From positions 1-16,823 of the forward strand of contig JAGRHW010000028.1 in assembly GCA_020444765.1 (NCBI GenBank): a stretch of DNA of 16,823 bases, in the 5' to 3' direction. Source of the stretch: Gammaproteobacteria bacterium (GTDB lineage Bacteria > Pseudomonadota > Gammaproteobacteria > Granulosicoccales > Granulosicoccaceae). The position numbers were made by a program, and so were the translations under genes. The notes under the pieces were generated by a model, which saw only the letters and a program-made list of their open reading frames with translations, ran no database searches and had not been told where the DNA came from. Positions 1 through 7,166 of the stretch are shown one piece after another (the first letter of the stretch is position 1; the number at the start of each line of letters is the position of its first letter).

Positions 1-165
1 GGCGGTTTGTACGGGCAGCAGCCGTCTTTGGTCAAGCTGCAAAATGACGATTTGCAGTATACGGTGGATTTCCGAAGCCTGTATCATACCGTCAGGAGAA
101 ACTGGCTGGGTGCGGGCAACGTGCCGGACACGCTGTCAGGTTTTCCCGTACTTGATATTTTGTAA
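1..165 (+). CDS. DUF1501 family protein, C-terminal fragment
   Basis: The frame is open from the first base to a TAA stop and encodes the last 54 residues of a protein whose start lies outside the window. It begins GGLYGQQPSL and continues with LQYTVDFRSLYHTV and a late NWLG. This matches, from memory, the C-terminal signature of DUF1501 proteins, which are exported sulfatase-like proteins often carrying a Tat signal and often next to DUF1800 genes. No catalytic residue lies in this fragment. The next gene follows after 33 bases on the same strand, so co-transcription is possible, although no functional link to deoC is evident. Confidence 0.8.
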   Translation, partial: GGLYGQQPSLVKLQNDDLQYTVDFRSLYHTVRRNWLGAGNVPDTLSGFPVLDIL

Positions 166-198
166 ATCCATAACGTTGGTAAAACCACTGGAAACCCG

Positions 199-945
199 AT
201 GCAAAAGGTGGCGGTTGCCCGGCGGATCCTGCAATTGCTGGATCTCACCAGTCTTAACGATGACGATACCGCGCAGACGGTCATAACCCTGTGCGACAAG
301 GCCGACACGCCTTTCGGTCCGGTAGCAGCGGTCTGTGTCTGGCCGCAGTTTGTCAAAACCGCCGCTGAACGACTGGCCGGCAGTTCGCTGCGGATCGCTT
401 CGGTGGCAAACTTTCCCGACGGTCATCCCGACCCGGAGCCGGCCAAAAAGCAAACCATGCAAATCATCCGCGATGGCGGCGACGAAGTCGATGTGGTGTT
501 TCCCTGGCGCAATTGTCTGGACGGTGACTTTGACAGCGGCAGTCATCTGGTATCAGGTTGCAAAAGCCGCTGCGGCAACGCGGTTAAACTCAAAGTCATT
601 CTCGAAACCGGTGAACTGCTCGACGATGCGATCATTTATCGCGCCAGCCGGGTAGCGATCGATGCCGGTGCTGACTTTATCAAGACCTCGACCGGTAAAA
701 GCCGGGTTTCCGCAACGTTGCCCGCCGCACGCACCATGCTCAGAGCCATCGGTGATGCCGGCGGAGGCTGTGGTCTGAAAGTTTCCGGTGGAATCAAAAC
801 ACTGGATGATGCCAGGGATTACCTGGAACTTGCGGAAGTCATGATGGGGGCGGACTGGATAAGTCCGGAGTCATTTCGCTTCGGCGCCAGTGGTCTGCTC
901 GACGCCTTGCTGCGGGAACTGGAAAAATCCAACGCCGATCTTTAA
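199..945 (+). CDS. deoC: Deoxyribose-phosphate aldolase
   Basis: This 248-residue enzyme cleaves 2-deoxyribose-5-phosphate to glyceraldehyde-3-phosphate and acetaldehyde in the cytoplasm, the last step of deoxynucleoside salvage. The family signature is clear: LDLTSLNDDD near residue 14, DEVDVVFP with Asp98, the Schiff-base lysine Lys162 in DFIKTSTGK, and the second active-site lysine Lys194 in GLKVSGGIK. The C-terminal GADW and FRFGAS stretches also match. The length is close to the 259 residues of E. coli DeoC. The ATG at 199 is the first start after the upstream stop, and its Shine-Dalgarno sequence is weak (GGAA about 8 bases upstream). No deoA, deoB or deoD is beside it. Confidence 0.96.
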   Translation: MQKVAVARRILQLLDLTSLNDDDTAQTVITLCDKADTPFGPVAAVCVWPQFVKTAAERLAGSSLRIASVANFPDGHPDPEPAKKQTMQIIRDGGDEVDVVFPWRNCLDGDFDSGSHLVSGCKSRCGNAVKLKVILETGELLDDAIIYRASRVAIDAGADFIKTSTGKSRVSATLPAARTMLRAIGDAGGGCGLKVSGGIKTLDDARDYLELAEVMMGADWISPESFRFGASGLLDALLRELEKSNADL

Positions 946-964
946 CCACATTCAAGGAGTTTTT

Positions 965-1396
965 ATGTCCCGTGTGAAAATCGACATGCCGGAAAACTAT
1001 CTCTATTCATGCACCTTGCCGGTGCGTATCGACGATATCAATTACGGCGGGCATCTTGGTAACGATGCGGTACTATCGATGATGCATGAAGCGCGGGTGC
1101 GTTTTCTCAAACATTATCATTACAGTGAGTTGGACATCGAGGGCTGCGGCATCATCATGACCGACTCGGTCATTATCTACAAGGCCGAGGCTTTTCAGGG
1201 TGATCTGCTGCAGATCGAAGTCACCGTGGGCGACTTCAACAAATACGGCTGTGATTTTTACTACCTGTTAAGCAACAAAAATACAGCTGTGGAAATCGCT
1301 CATGCGAAAACCGGCATCGTATTTTTCGATTATAACGAACGGAAAGTCGTTCGTTTGCCGCCGGCCTTCAAGGAAACGTTTATCAAGGAGGTCTAG
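965..1396 (+). CDS. Acyl-CoA thioesterase, 4HBT hot-dog family
   Basis: This 143-residue protein has the signature of the 4-hydroxybenzoyl-CoA thioesterase/YbgC/FadM family: RIDDINYGGHLGND at residues 21-34, with acidic residues followed by GH, and MMHEARVRFL with Glu42 on the central helix. Proteins of this family hydrolyse acyl-CoA thioesters in the cytoplasm; the substrate cannot be read from the sequence. The start is ATG at 965, set by a strong AAGGAG about 6 bases upstream. A longer open frame reaches back to 890 but would overlap deoC and lacks that signal. It begins 19 bases after deoC, so the two are probably co-transcribed. Confidence 0.88.
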   Translation: MSRVKIDMPENYLYSCTLPVRIDDINYGGHLGNDAVLSMMHEARVRFLKHYHYSELDIEGCGIIMTDSVIIYKAEAFQGDLLQIEVTVGDFNKYGCDFYYLLSNKNTAVEIAHAKTGIVFFDYNERKVVRLPPAFKETFIKEV

Positions 1397-1482
1397 TAGC
1401 CTGTCAATAACTCATGTGCCAGCTGCGAATCGCGCCTGGCTCAGAAGTAGTAAACAGGTTCTGCAGGTTCCGCCGGTCGCCG

Positions 1483-2505
1483 TTATAAGGCAGCAAGCCC
1501 CTTGTCGCTTCGATCGAACCAGAGACGTGACATGTAGTTGTCCTTGGGCCACTGGAGATTAAACAGTTCCAGGCTCAGGCCGGTATGCCGGTCACGCAGC
1601 GTTGTGAACAACGAGCGCGCGATATCAGTATTACCGAGCTCCTGCTGGGAGATTGCCTCGACATAGAGTGCGCTGTCATAGTAGCTGCTGTCCGGATAGC
1701 GGAAACGCAGCTCCAGCATGGTGTAATAGGCTTCTTCCCAGTTCTTGCTGTCCACCAGATGAATGTAGCCCTTCAGATACAAGGCGTCGTCGGCCAGATA
1801 GCCTTGCGGACTTTCTTCAAGGAGCTTGTCCAGGCTTTTTAGGGCAGTCCCGGTATCGCCGCTGTCGCGGGCGTTGAGTGCCGAGGTGTAGAGGCTGATG
1901 TCCTGCTCGTCGGCATGCTTTAGCGATTCGCTCAGTACCGGAACTTTCAGACCGGCCCGTTGCTTGTTATCGCTGACGACCGGTCCGCCGGCGATATAGC
2001 TTTTGTACTCGCTCAATGACTGGTCGTACTCGCGGGATTTCTCCAGCTGTTTTGCCTTGTAGAATTGTTGCTCAAGCTGGTTTTTTTCGTTGGAGGCTCT
2101 GACAAGGATATCGTGACTGACTTCGAGGTCGCTTTTTTTCGGACCTGCTGTGGTCGGGAAGAAAGTAAGAGCCACCTGCAGTTCGTGCCCCGGGTCGAGG
2201 GTCAAGGCATTTTCGTCATATTCCAGCGTGAAGTCCTTGGTATCAGGTCCGATGAGCGCAATCGATTTGACCGGGTACACGTCTGCACTCTGGTTGGTCA
2301 GCGTCAGGGTCTGCATGGACGCGGTGCCGACATCGCGGGTGCCAAAGTAGACATCTGCCTGCGAGATCGTCAGGTAGCTTGTTCCGTTATTGTCCTGAAC
2401 GTCTGTCTCGCCGCCACTGCCGCCACCGCTGCAGCCTTGTAATAACGCGGCAGACAGCAGCAGGCCGGCTGGCAGAAAAATTGGTGACCGGTGTTTTGTG
2501 TTCAT
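1483..2505 (-). CDS. Lipoprotein with ASH/HYDIN-like domain and TPR-like repeats
   Basis: This 340-residue protein begins with a lipoprotein signal peptide: a short basic start, a hydrophobic core at residues 9-22 and the lipobox LLQGC with Cys25. A Gly/Ser-rich linker follows. Residues about 43-138 resemble the ASH/HYDIN-like beta-sandwich (choice-of-anchor D type), with YFGTRDVGTASMQTLTLTNQ and a later LTFFPTTAG. Residues about 140-320 are helical and acidic with TPR/Sel1-like features, such as ALKSLDKLLEESPQG and NTDIARSLFTTLRDR, similar in style to CpoB/YbgF repeats. It is probably a periplasmic scaffold anchored to a membrane by lipid. It lies downstream of the HAMP protein on the same strand, 120 bases away with a hairpin between. 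The exact role is unknown. Confidence 0.8.
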   Translation of the reverse strand: MNTKHRSPIFLPAGLLLSAALLQGCSGGGSGGETDVQDNNGTSYLTISQADVYFGTRDVGTASMQTLTLTNQSADVYPVKSIALIGPDTKDFTLEYDENALTLDPGHELQVALTFFPTTAGPKKSDLEVSHDILVRASNEKNQLEQQFYKAKQLEKSREYDQSLSEYKSYIAGGPVVSDNKQRAGLKVPVLSESLKHADEQDISLYTSALNARDSGDTGTALKSLDKLLEESPQGYLADDALYLKGYIHLVDSKNWEEAYYTMLELRFRYPDSSYYDSALYVEAISQQELGNTDIARSLFTTLRDRHTGLSLELFNLQWPKDNYMSRLWFDRSDKGLAAL

Positions 2506-2579
2506 TTCAATCCGCTCAAATGTTTTGTGTTGTATCGGTCAGTCGGAACTTGCAAGTTAACGAGACCATCTGTCGATCG

Positions 2580-2608
2580 CCCGGAATACCAAATCTCGGT
2601 ATTCCGGG
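2580..2608. terminator. Strong intergenic hairpin (possible terminator)
   Basis: There is a perfect 11-bp inverted repeat, CCCGGAATACC and GGTATTCCGGG, with a 7-base loop. It lies between the stop of the HAMP protein gene and the start of the lipoprotein gene, both on the minus strand. The only T-rich tract (CTTTT) follows the stem on the plus strand. On the minus strand the stem is preceded by AAAAG and has no T tract after it. It may be a minus-strand 3'-end stabiliser or attenuator, or a weak terminator for plus-strand transcripts. Confidence 0.45.
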
Positions 2609-2625
2609 CTTTTATCCCTTGTTGA

Positions 2626-3246
2626 TCAACCTGCAGCGCTGGTTCGCTGACTACCGTCAATATTTGTGGATTCAAAGTAATCCAGGATCACAGCACAGTT
2701 TTTGATAGATGTTTGCAGCTCGTCCGCACTTGGTTGCGGTTGTTCCTGGGGGTGCTGCAGCTCGTTTTTGGCTTCCTCTATCTTGAAGCGGATTTGCTCC
2801 AGAGCGATATTGAAGGCGTCGCTGATTTCTGCGAATTCCTTGCTGTCGGAACTTCTGAGTTTTGTATCGAGTTTGCCGTTCCCCAGATCCCCCAGGGCGC
2901 GTTTGATAGCCAGCAGGGGATGCCCCATCTTGCGAATAATGTATGCGCCGACCAGGCTGGTAACGATCACGTTGACGCCCAGCATGACGAGGACCCATTT
3001 GCCGAGCACGCTGCTCAGGGACGGAATCTGCTCGTTGATCAGGGCGATGTCTTCCGAGACAAACAGCATCGGCAGTTGACCGGAAACCAGTTGTGCCAGC
3101 ATTTGCTGATAAAACACAGCCAGCAGGGCCGTGGTGATCAGCAGGTAAAGCGCTGACAGGTAAATCACGCGCCTGACTTCCCTTGTCTGAAATGTCTTGT
3201 CTTTTAACAAGGCAAGGAGGAAAAACGAATCTGAAGATCTGGCCAT
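2626..3246 (-). CDS. Inner-membrane HAMP-domain protein without output domain
   Basis: This 206-residue protein has two predicted membrane helices (about residues 27-46 and 84-103) around a short periplasmic loop of about 37 residues. A HAMP-like segment follows at about 104-156, with HPLLAIKRALGDLGNGKLDTKL and then FAEISDAFN. The remaining 50 residues are hydrophilic, with a Pro/Gln-rich stretch, and contain no recognisable kinase, cyclase or methyl-accepting domain. HAMP domains normally pass a signal from a membrane sensor to a cytoplasmic output, so this one may act through a partner protein. The start has a strong AGGGAG about 8 bases upstream. It is the first gene of a possible two-gene unit with the lipoprotein and diverges from the signalling operon. 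Confidence 0.78.
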   Translation of the reverse strand: MARSSDSFFLLALLKDKTFQTREVRRVIYLSALYLLITTALLAVFYQQMLAQLVSGQLPMLFVSEDIALINEQIPSLSSVLGKWVLVMLGVNVIVTSLVGAYIIRKMGHPLLAIKRALGDLGNGKLDTKLRSSDSKEFAEISDAFNIALEQIRFKIEEAKNELQHPQEQPQPSADELQTSIKNCAVILDYFESTNIDGSQRTSAAG

Positions 3247-3486
3247 GCCAAGACTCCCTGGAAAAAAGTGGCTACTGTTTCATTGTTTTCGGCAAAACAC
3301 TGACAAAATTTAAGCGCAATAATCCAGAGAGTTTGAATTGCTTGTTTTTTAACGATTTTTGCTTAATGTGACAGCTTCGAAAGGGCTTTATTCGGGGCCG
3401 GAAGCGTTTGGAATGTGACCGTCCGCACTGAACAGAGCGTTTGGTCCAGTACAATCCCGTGTGCCTGGGTCTGAAATGCGGTATCA
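3247..3486. other. Divergent intergenic region
   Basis: This gap separates the minus-strand HAMP gene from the plus-strand GTPase operon and must hold promoters for both. Its left half is AT-rich, with TTGCTT at 3338-3343 and CTTAAT at 3362-3367 spaced 18 bases apart. This is only a weak sigma-70-like pair, so I do not call a promoter. I see no convincing RNA gene or small coding frame here. If the next gene starts at 3583 instead, the gap grows to 336 bases. Confidence 0.5.
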
Positions 3487-4272
3487 ATGTTTCAGCGCGG
3501 CAGCGCTGGTCTGTCAGATCCGGAATGTATACCGTTATGGGCCCTGCCAAGGCCTGCCGAACAGGACGATCCAGTTTTCCGCATGAACTCAGTGGCAGTA
3601 CAAAACGGCAAGAACTCAAAAAGCAAATCGCCACCGCGGGCACATGTCAGCTTTTTATTGTACGGAAACAAGACTCTGTCATTACCGGGCGAGGATAGCG
3701 CATTCCCGGCCTGGGAGTATCTTAGTTATTGCATTATTCGCAACCCCGCCCATCTGCTGACCCACATCCGCCGGATTCTTTTGTGTCAGCGTCCGGAACT
3801 TCAACACTATATTCCCGGCGCCTTGCATGATTTGTTTCTGGTGCTGGGCAATAGAGGCTACCCCCTGCGCGACAGGATGCTTAGGGCCAATGAACCGTTT
3901 CTCTCCCGAGACTACATAAACCAGTTCCGGCACTGGTTGTCCGGAGTATACCGTCCCGAATTTGACGATCAGGTCTGTAAAGGAGCGGTACTGGCGGGCA
4001 GGCAGGGTAAGCTGCAGGAAAAGGTAGCAGGCCTGGTCAGAATGACCCGCTCGCTCACTTCACAAGGCAAGTCTGTGTTATCGGAAGCGGAAGAAAGAAT
4101 GGCTGATGGTCAGTTCGATATTGCAAGGTCGCTTCTGGAGGACGCCATCGCCGGCGGCGACAGCAATGCACAATTGCAAACACTGCTGGATGAGATCAAC
4201 CGGCGTGAGGCGTTCTGGGACAGCAAGCAAGCCTTAGAGACGCCGTCAGACAGGCTGGACAAGCGGTCATGA
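3487..4272 (+). CDS. Uncharacterised protein with TPR-like C-terminus, first gene of GTPase operon
   Basis: I do not recognise this protein. The open frame gives 261 residues from ATG 3487. A second possible start, ATG 3583, gives 229 residues. Neither has a good Shine-Dalgarno sequence, and the first 50 residues look poorly structured. From about residue 51 there is a compact globular stretch (VSFLLYGNKTLSLPG, then WEYLSYCIIRNPAHLLTHIRR). The C-terminal part, about 195-245, is helical and resembles a TPR or FimV-tail-like unit (EERMADGQFDIARSLLEDAI). There is no signal peptide or membrane segment, so it is probably cytoplasmic. It ends 24 bases before the next gene and is probably a dedicated partner in the downstream signalling module; that role is inferred from position only. 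Confidence 0.65.
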   Translation: MFQRGSAGLSDPECIPLWALPRPAEQDDPVFRMNSVAVQNGKNSKSKSPPRAHVSFLLYGNKTLSLPGEDSAFPAWEYLSYCIIRNPAHLLTHIRRILLCQRPELQHYIPGALHDLFLVLGNRGYPLRDRMLRANEPFLSRDYINQFRHWLSGVYRPEFDDQVCKGAVLAGRQGKLQEKVAGLVRMTRSLTSQGKSVLSEAEERMADGQFDIARSLLEDAIAGGDSNAQLQTLLDEINRREAFWDSKQALETPSDRLDKRS

Positions 4273-4280
4273 GTCACATC

Positions 4281-4289
4281 AGGGTAGAG
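4281..4289 (+). promoter_or_regulatory. Ribosome binding site deciding a TTG start
   Basis: AGGGTAGAG lies 7 bases before the TTG at 4297. It supports that TTG as the start of the receiver-like protein over the in-frame ATG at 4345, which has no such site. An ATG at 4269 overlapping the previous stop is in another frame and terminates after 13 codons. Confidence 0.55.
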
Positions 4290-4296
4290 TTATATC

Positions 4297-5532
4297 TTGA
4301 ATACCTCTAATGGATTGGCTGCCTTCAATACACGCTTATCGTTGATGAGTGAGCAGACTCGTGCCTTATTGACTTTCTACTTCAACAAGAAGGACGGAAG
4401 GCTTTTTTCCCTGGTTGACGAGTCTGTGCCTTGCGACATCGCTATTATCGATCTCGATCATCCGGGTGCCGTGGCCTATCTGCTGCGTGAGCAGAAACAA
4501 CAGAAAATCCCCTTTATCGGCTTGTCGTATAAACAGGTCAAACAGGATAACCCGCTGCTGCGTGTTGTTGGCAAGCCCGTTTCCCTGGCGGAACTGGAAC
4601 AGGCGGCCAAAGAAATGGTTGCGCAGAAGCCGGACCGTATCGATACCGGAAAGACAAGCCCGGTTGTCAGTCAAGGCGTGGTGAAGAAAGCTCCTGGGGG
4701 GATCCCCGTGCTGACGGTCCGGGCCAGGCAAATCGAGTCCGCCGAGCGTGTAAGCAAATCCGGAGTAAGTCCGGTCGTTGTACCGGAGAAGCCAGAAAAA
4801 CCGGATGTCAAAGAGCGATGGCGGGCCGCCGGTGCGCAGTTACTGCATGAAAAAAAAATCCGTTTGCTGTGTGGTGAAGAACGGACAATCAATAAGCAGG
4901 ATCTGCAAAGCAGTGCCGGCCTGTTTTATCCGGAAAAAGAATTTTGGCAGGGTTGCTTCAACGAGGCGCTCAAACAAGCGAAAGCGACAAATACCTCTTT
5001 TTCGATTCAAACGCCTGCAATCAATATACTGGTGCTGCCGCAGCAGGACAGGGTTTATTCCAGTAAGTCCGTGAAAAGCGCCTTGGTTATCCATGCGTTT
5101 TCTTCACCTGTCATAAAGTCTGACGTGCAGGTCAGGTTCTTCGATGAGTCGGAAAGCCCAGTTATAAAAGAGTGCTTGAATTCAAGTAAAGGTTTTGCCT
5201 ATTCCATGGAATCCTTTACCTGGCTGATATCTCTGGTGTCGTCCAGAGGAAAACTGCCGGAGGGCATGGATAGTAGATTGCCGTTGCGTCTCAGACACTG
5301 GCCCAACTTTACCCGGGTTGAAAACACGCCGGAATGTTTCAACATAGCGGCCTACTGGAGCAAGGACTTCCACTCCCTGGAAACGGCGATTAATCAACTC
5401 GATGTGCAGGCGCGTTATATCATCGCTTTTCTCAATGGTGCGAATGCGCTGGACCTTTTTGAAGCAGAGGTGATACCGGCGGCTCGCGCAAAGCGCGGTC
5501 GATTATTCCGCTTCTTTTTTCCGGGGCGCTGA
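4297..5532 (+). CDS. Degenerate receiver-like domain protein of GTPase operon
   Basis: This 411-residue cytoplasmic protein starts at TTG with a fair ribosome binding site. Residues about 20-108 look like a reduced response-regulator receiver fold. A beta strand ends in acidic residues (CDIAIIDLDHPGA, with Asp52 and Asp54), another strand reads IPFIGLS, and VVGKPVSLAEL supplies the conserved Lys-Pro (Lys93) before the last helix. The usual N-terminal acidic pair is not clear, so phosphorylation is uncertain. Residues 110-175 are a flexible linker rich in Lys, Pro and Val. The region 176-411 is a separate domain I cannot name, ending with RLRHWPNFTRV and then ETAINQL..ARYIIAFLNGANALDLF, which looks like a winged-helix-type tail. 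The GTPase gene follows after 17 bases. Confidence 0.65.
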   Translation: MNTSNGLAAFNTRLSLMSEQTRALLTFYFNKKDGRLFSLVDESVPCDIAIIDLDHPGAVAYLLREQKQQKIPFIGLSYKQVKQDNPLLRVVGKPVSLAELEQAAKEMVAQKPDRIDTGKTSPVVSQGVVKKAPGGIPVLTVRARQIESAERVSKSGVSPVVVPEKPEKPDVKERWRAAGAQLLHEKKIRLLCGEERTINKQDLQSSAGLFYPEKEFWQGCFNEALKQAKATNTSFSIQTPAINILVLPQQDRVYSSKSVKSALVIHAFSSPVIKSDVQVRFFDESESPVIKECLNSSKGFAYSMESFTWLISLVSSRGKLPEGMDSRLPLRLRHWPNFTRVENTPECFNIAAYWSKDFHSLETAINQLDVQARYIIAFLNGANALDLFEAEVIPAARAKRGRLFRFFFPGR

Positions 5533-5549
5533 CTACATCAGGAATCCCT

Positions 5550-6083
5550 ATGACCAGTCTTATCGTACATAAAGTGATAATCGCCGGACCTGTCGGAGCG
5601 GGTAAGACAACGGCGATCAACGCCTTGAGCGATGCGCCGCCTTTATCCACCGAGGAGCTGCCGAGTGACGAAACCCGGGCGATCAAGGAGACAACAACGG
5701 TCGCCATGGATTACGGCAGCGTGGTCGTGGATAACAAATACAAGGTACATATTTATGGTATTCCCGGCCAGCAAAGATTCGATTTTATGTGGGATATCCT
5801 TGCCAAGGGTGGTACCGGACTGGTGATTTTACTGGATGGTACACGGCCAGAGATTTTCAAGGATCTTAAATACTACAGCAATGTTTTCTCCGATCTGGTC
5901 AAGGATCATCAACTGGTGATCGGTCTGACAAAAATGGATAAGGGCGCGCCGCACGGGCTTGATGTCTACCGGCAGTATCTTGATGAAATTTCTATGAGAG
6001 CGCCGCTATTCGAAGTCGACGCCCGGTCGGGTTCGGACATGACGTGTTTAATACGGGCGTTGATCGCTTCAACTGAGGCATAA
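5550..6083 (+). CDS. Small Ras-like GTPase of MglA/conservon (CvnD) type
   Basis: This 177-residue cytoplasmic GTPase has a P-loop GPVGAGKT (residues 13-20), a switch I region with TTTVAMDYG (48-56), and G4 TKMD (127-130). VDARSG (156-161) sits where G5 is expected. The G3 box reads YGIPGQQRFDFMW, with Gly70 where canonical Ras proteins have Asp. As far as I recall, the FGTPGQ-RF-FMWD pattern is usual in bacterial GTPases encoded beside roadblock genes, including the Streptomyces conservons. MglA-type GTPases act as cytoplasmic polarity or signalling switches, with a roadblock protein as GTPase-activating partner. The start has AGGA 6 bases upstream. It sits centrally in the operon, and a roadblock gene lies downstream. 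Confidence 0.9.
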   Translation: MTSLIVHKVIIAGPVGAGKTTAINALSDAPPLSTEELPSDETRAIKETTTVAMDYGSVVVDNKYKVHIYGIPGQQRFDFMWDILAKGGTGLVILLDGTRPEIFKDLKYYSNVFSDLVKDHQLVIGLTKMDKGAPHGLDVYRQYLDEISMRAPLFEVDARSGSDMTCLIRALIASTEA

Positions 6084-6189
6084 AGCAATTAACACTTATA
6101 CGGCACAAAGCAGGCAATATGTTCAGGTAACGGCTGCGGGCTGTTTTTACGCGGTTCAGTCGGCTGAAGCCAATCCCTATCGCGATGTC

Positions 6190-6720
6190 TTGCTGGCCCT
6201 GTTAAAAAGCGAGGGTGATCAGGCATTCTCGGTGGACTTTGCAAAGAAGTATACGGGACTTGAACATGACAGGGCGCTGGAGTTTTTCCGCACACTCGAG
6301 TCGGGCGGATTTATTTGTGGCGCAAGCGTACCTTACCGGCAAGCGGATACGACAATCGATATTCTTCTACCGCAAGTGCTGCCGGAATTGTCCGATCGCA
6401 GACAGGTCATACTGGCGGATGCCGGTCGGGGATTTTTCCTTGGACTCAGCGGGTTCAGTGAATCCCAGGCCGAAGAGCTAGCCGCATTCAGCTCCGGTCT
6501 GACTGCTCTGTATGACCGCAGACAGACCTTTCTGAGCGATGAGGTATTGCTGGAAGACTCGGCACTGGCTTTTGTCGATCCGGCCGGTCACAGCCAGTTG
6601 GGGTTCTGGCCCTTGCATATTGGTTCAAATACCTTGACCCTGATCATTCGCGGTATTCCGGACTTTAACGGTGCGGCGTTTCGCCGACTGGTCTGGGGTT
6701 TGATTCAACGATATGGCTAG
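6190..6720 (+). CDS. Winged-helix/roadblock-like protein, start uncertain
   Basis: The coordinates use a TTG start and give 176 residues, but the frame stays open upstream with protein-like composition to the end of the GTPase gene and offers no ATG or GTG there. A rare ATT at 6088 (GAGG 9 bases upstream) would add 34 residues. An out-of-frame ATG at 6119 with AGG upstream stops after three codons, so a frameshift is also possible. Residues about 1-45 look like a winged-helix segment (YTGLEHDRALEFFRTLESGGF). Residues about 70-176 alternate strands and helices in a roadblock/longin-like order (RRQVILADAGRGFFLGL, then LIIRGIPDF). No signal peptide is visible. It may be a second GTPase partner; this is an inference from fold pattern and position. 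Confidence 0.6.
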   Translation: MLALLKSEGDQAFSVDFAKKYTGLEHDRALEFFRTLESGGFICGASVPYRQADTTIDILLPQVLPELSDRRQVILADAGRGFFLGLSGFSESQAEELAAFSSGLTALYDRRQTFLSDEVLLEDSALAFVDPAGHSQLGFWPLHIGSNTLTLIIRGIPDFNGAAFRRLVWGLIQRYG

Positions 6721-6771
6721 CCGTAACTGCTGGCCTGATTAACTGTATCTCTTTAGCTGACGGAAAATACA

Positions 6772-7134
6772 ATGCGTGCAGAACTGCTTAACTCAATTTT
6801 GAGCGACCTTAACGGCTCTTCCACCGATATAGAAGCTTCGGCTGTCCTGTCGACTGACGGACTGGTTATGGCGGCCATGTTGCCGAGTGGTATGGACGAG
6901 GATCGGCTCGGCGCCATGAGCGCGGCCATGTTGTCTCTCGGTGACCGGATTTCAGCCGAGCTGAATCGTGGTATCCTCGAACAGGTGTTGATCCGGGGTG
7001 ACGAGGGTTACGTGTTGATGACCCATGCCGGCAAGGAAGCGGTCGTTACCGTTTTATGCAAGTCAGATACACGGCTTGGACTGGTTTTTCTGGATCTTAA
7101 ACGTGCAGCGGAGAGTATCAAGAAAATAATCTGA
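6772..7134 (+). CDS. Roadblock/LC7 domain protein (MglB-like)
   Basis: All 120 residues form one roadblock/LC7 domain: an N-terminal helix, the strand and turn ASAVLSTDGLVMAAMLP, the long helix DRLGAMSAAMLSLGDRISAEL, then the strands VLIRGDEGYVLMTHAG and EAVVTVLCKSDTRLGLVFLDL, and a final helix. Proteins of this family dimerise and bind small GTPases; MglB is the GTPase-activating partner of MglA in Myxococcus and Thermus. The length fits the family. It lies 51 bases after the previous gene, with a modest ACGGA site before the ATG. The most likely partner is the GTPase at 5550-6083. Confidence 0.92.
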   Translation: MRAELLNSILSDLNGSSTDIEASAVLSTDGLVMAAMLPSGMDEDRLGAMSAAMLSLGDRISAELNRGILEQVLIRGDEGYVLMTHAGKEAVVTVLCKSDTRLGLVFLDLKRAAESIKKII

Positions 7135-7166
7135 TACCACGTCGCCTCTCACTTCGGCGGTTTACT

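Noticed and set aside
136..546. Minus-strand open frame of 136 residues
   Set aside because: It lies antisense to deoC, whose family motifs are unmistakable, and shows no recognisable protein features.
1397..1482. Possible terminator between the convergent thioesterase and lipoprotein genes
   Set aside because: Only a 5-bp GCCAG/CTGGC pair with a wide loop and no T tract is visible.
2702..3156. Plus-strand open frames of 125 and 147 residues
   Set aside because: Both are antisense to the HAMP membrane protein, which has membrane helices and a strong ribosome site.
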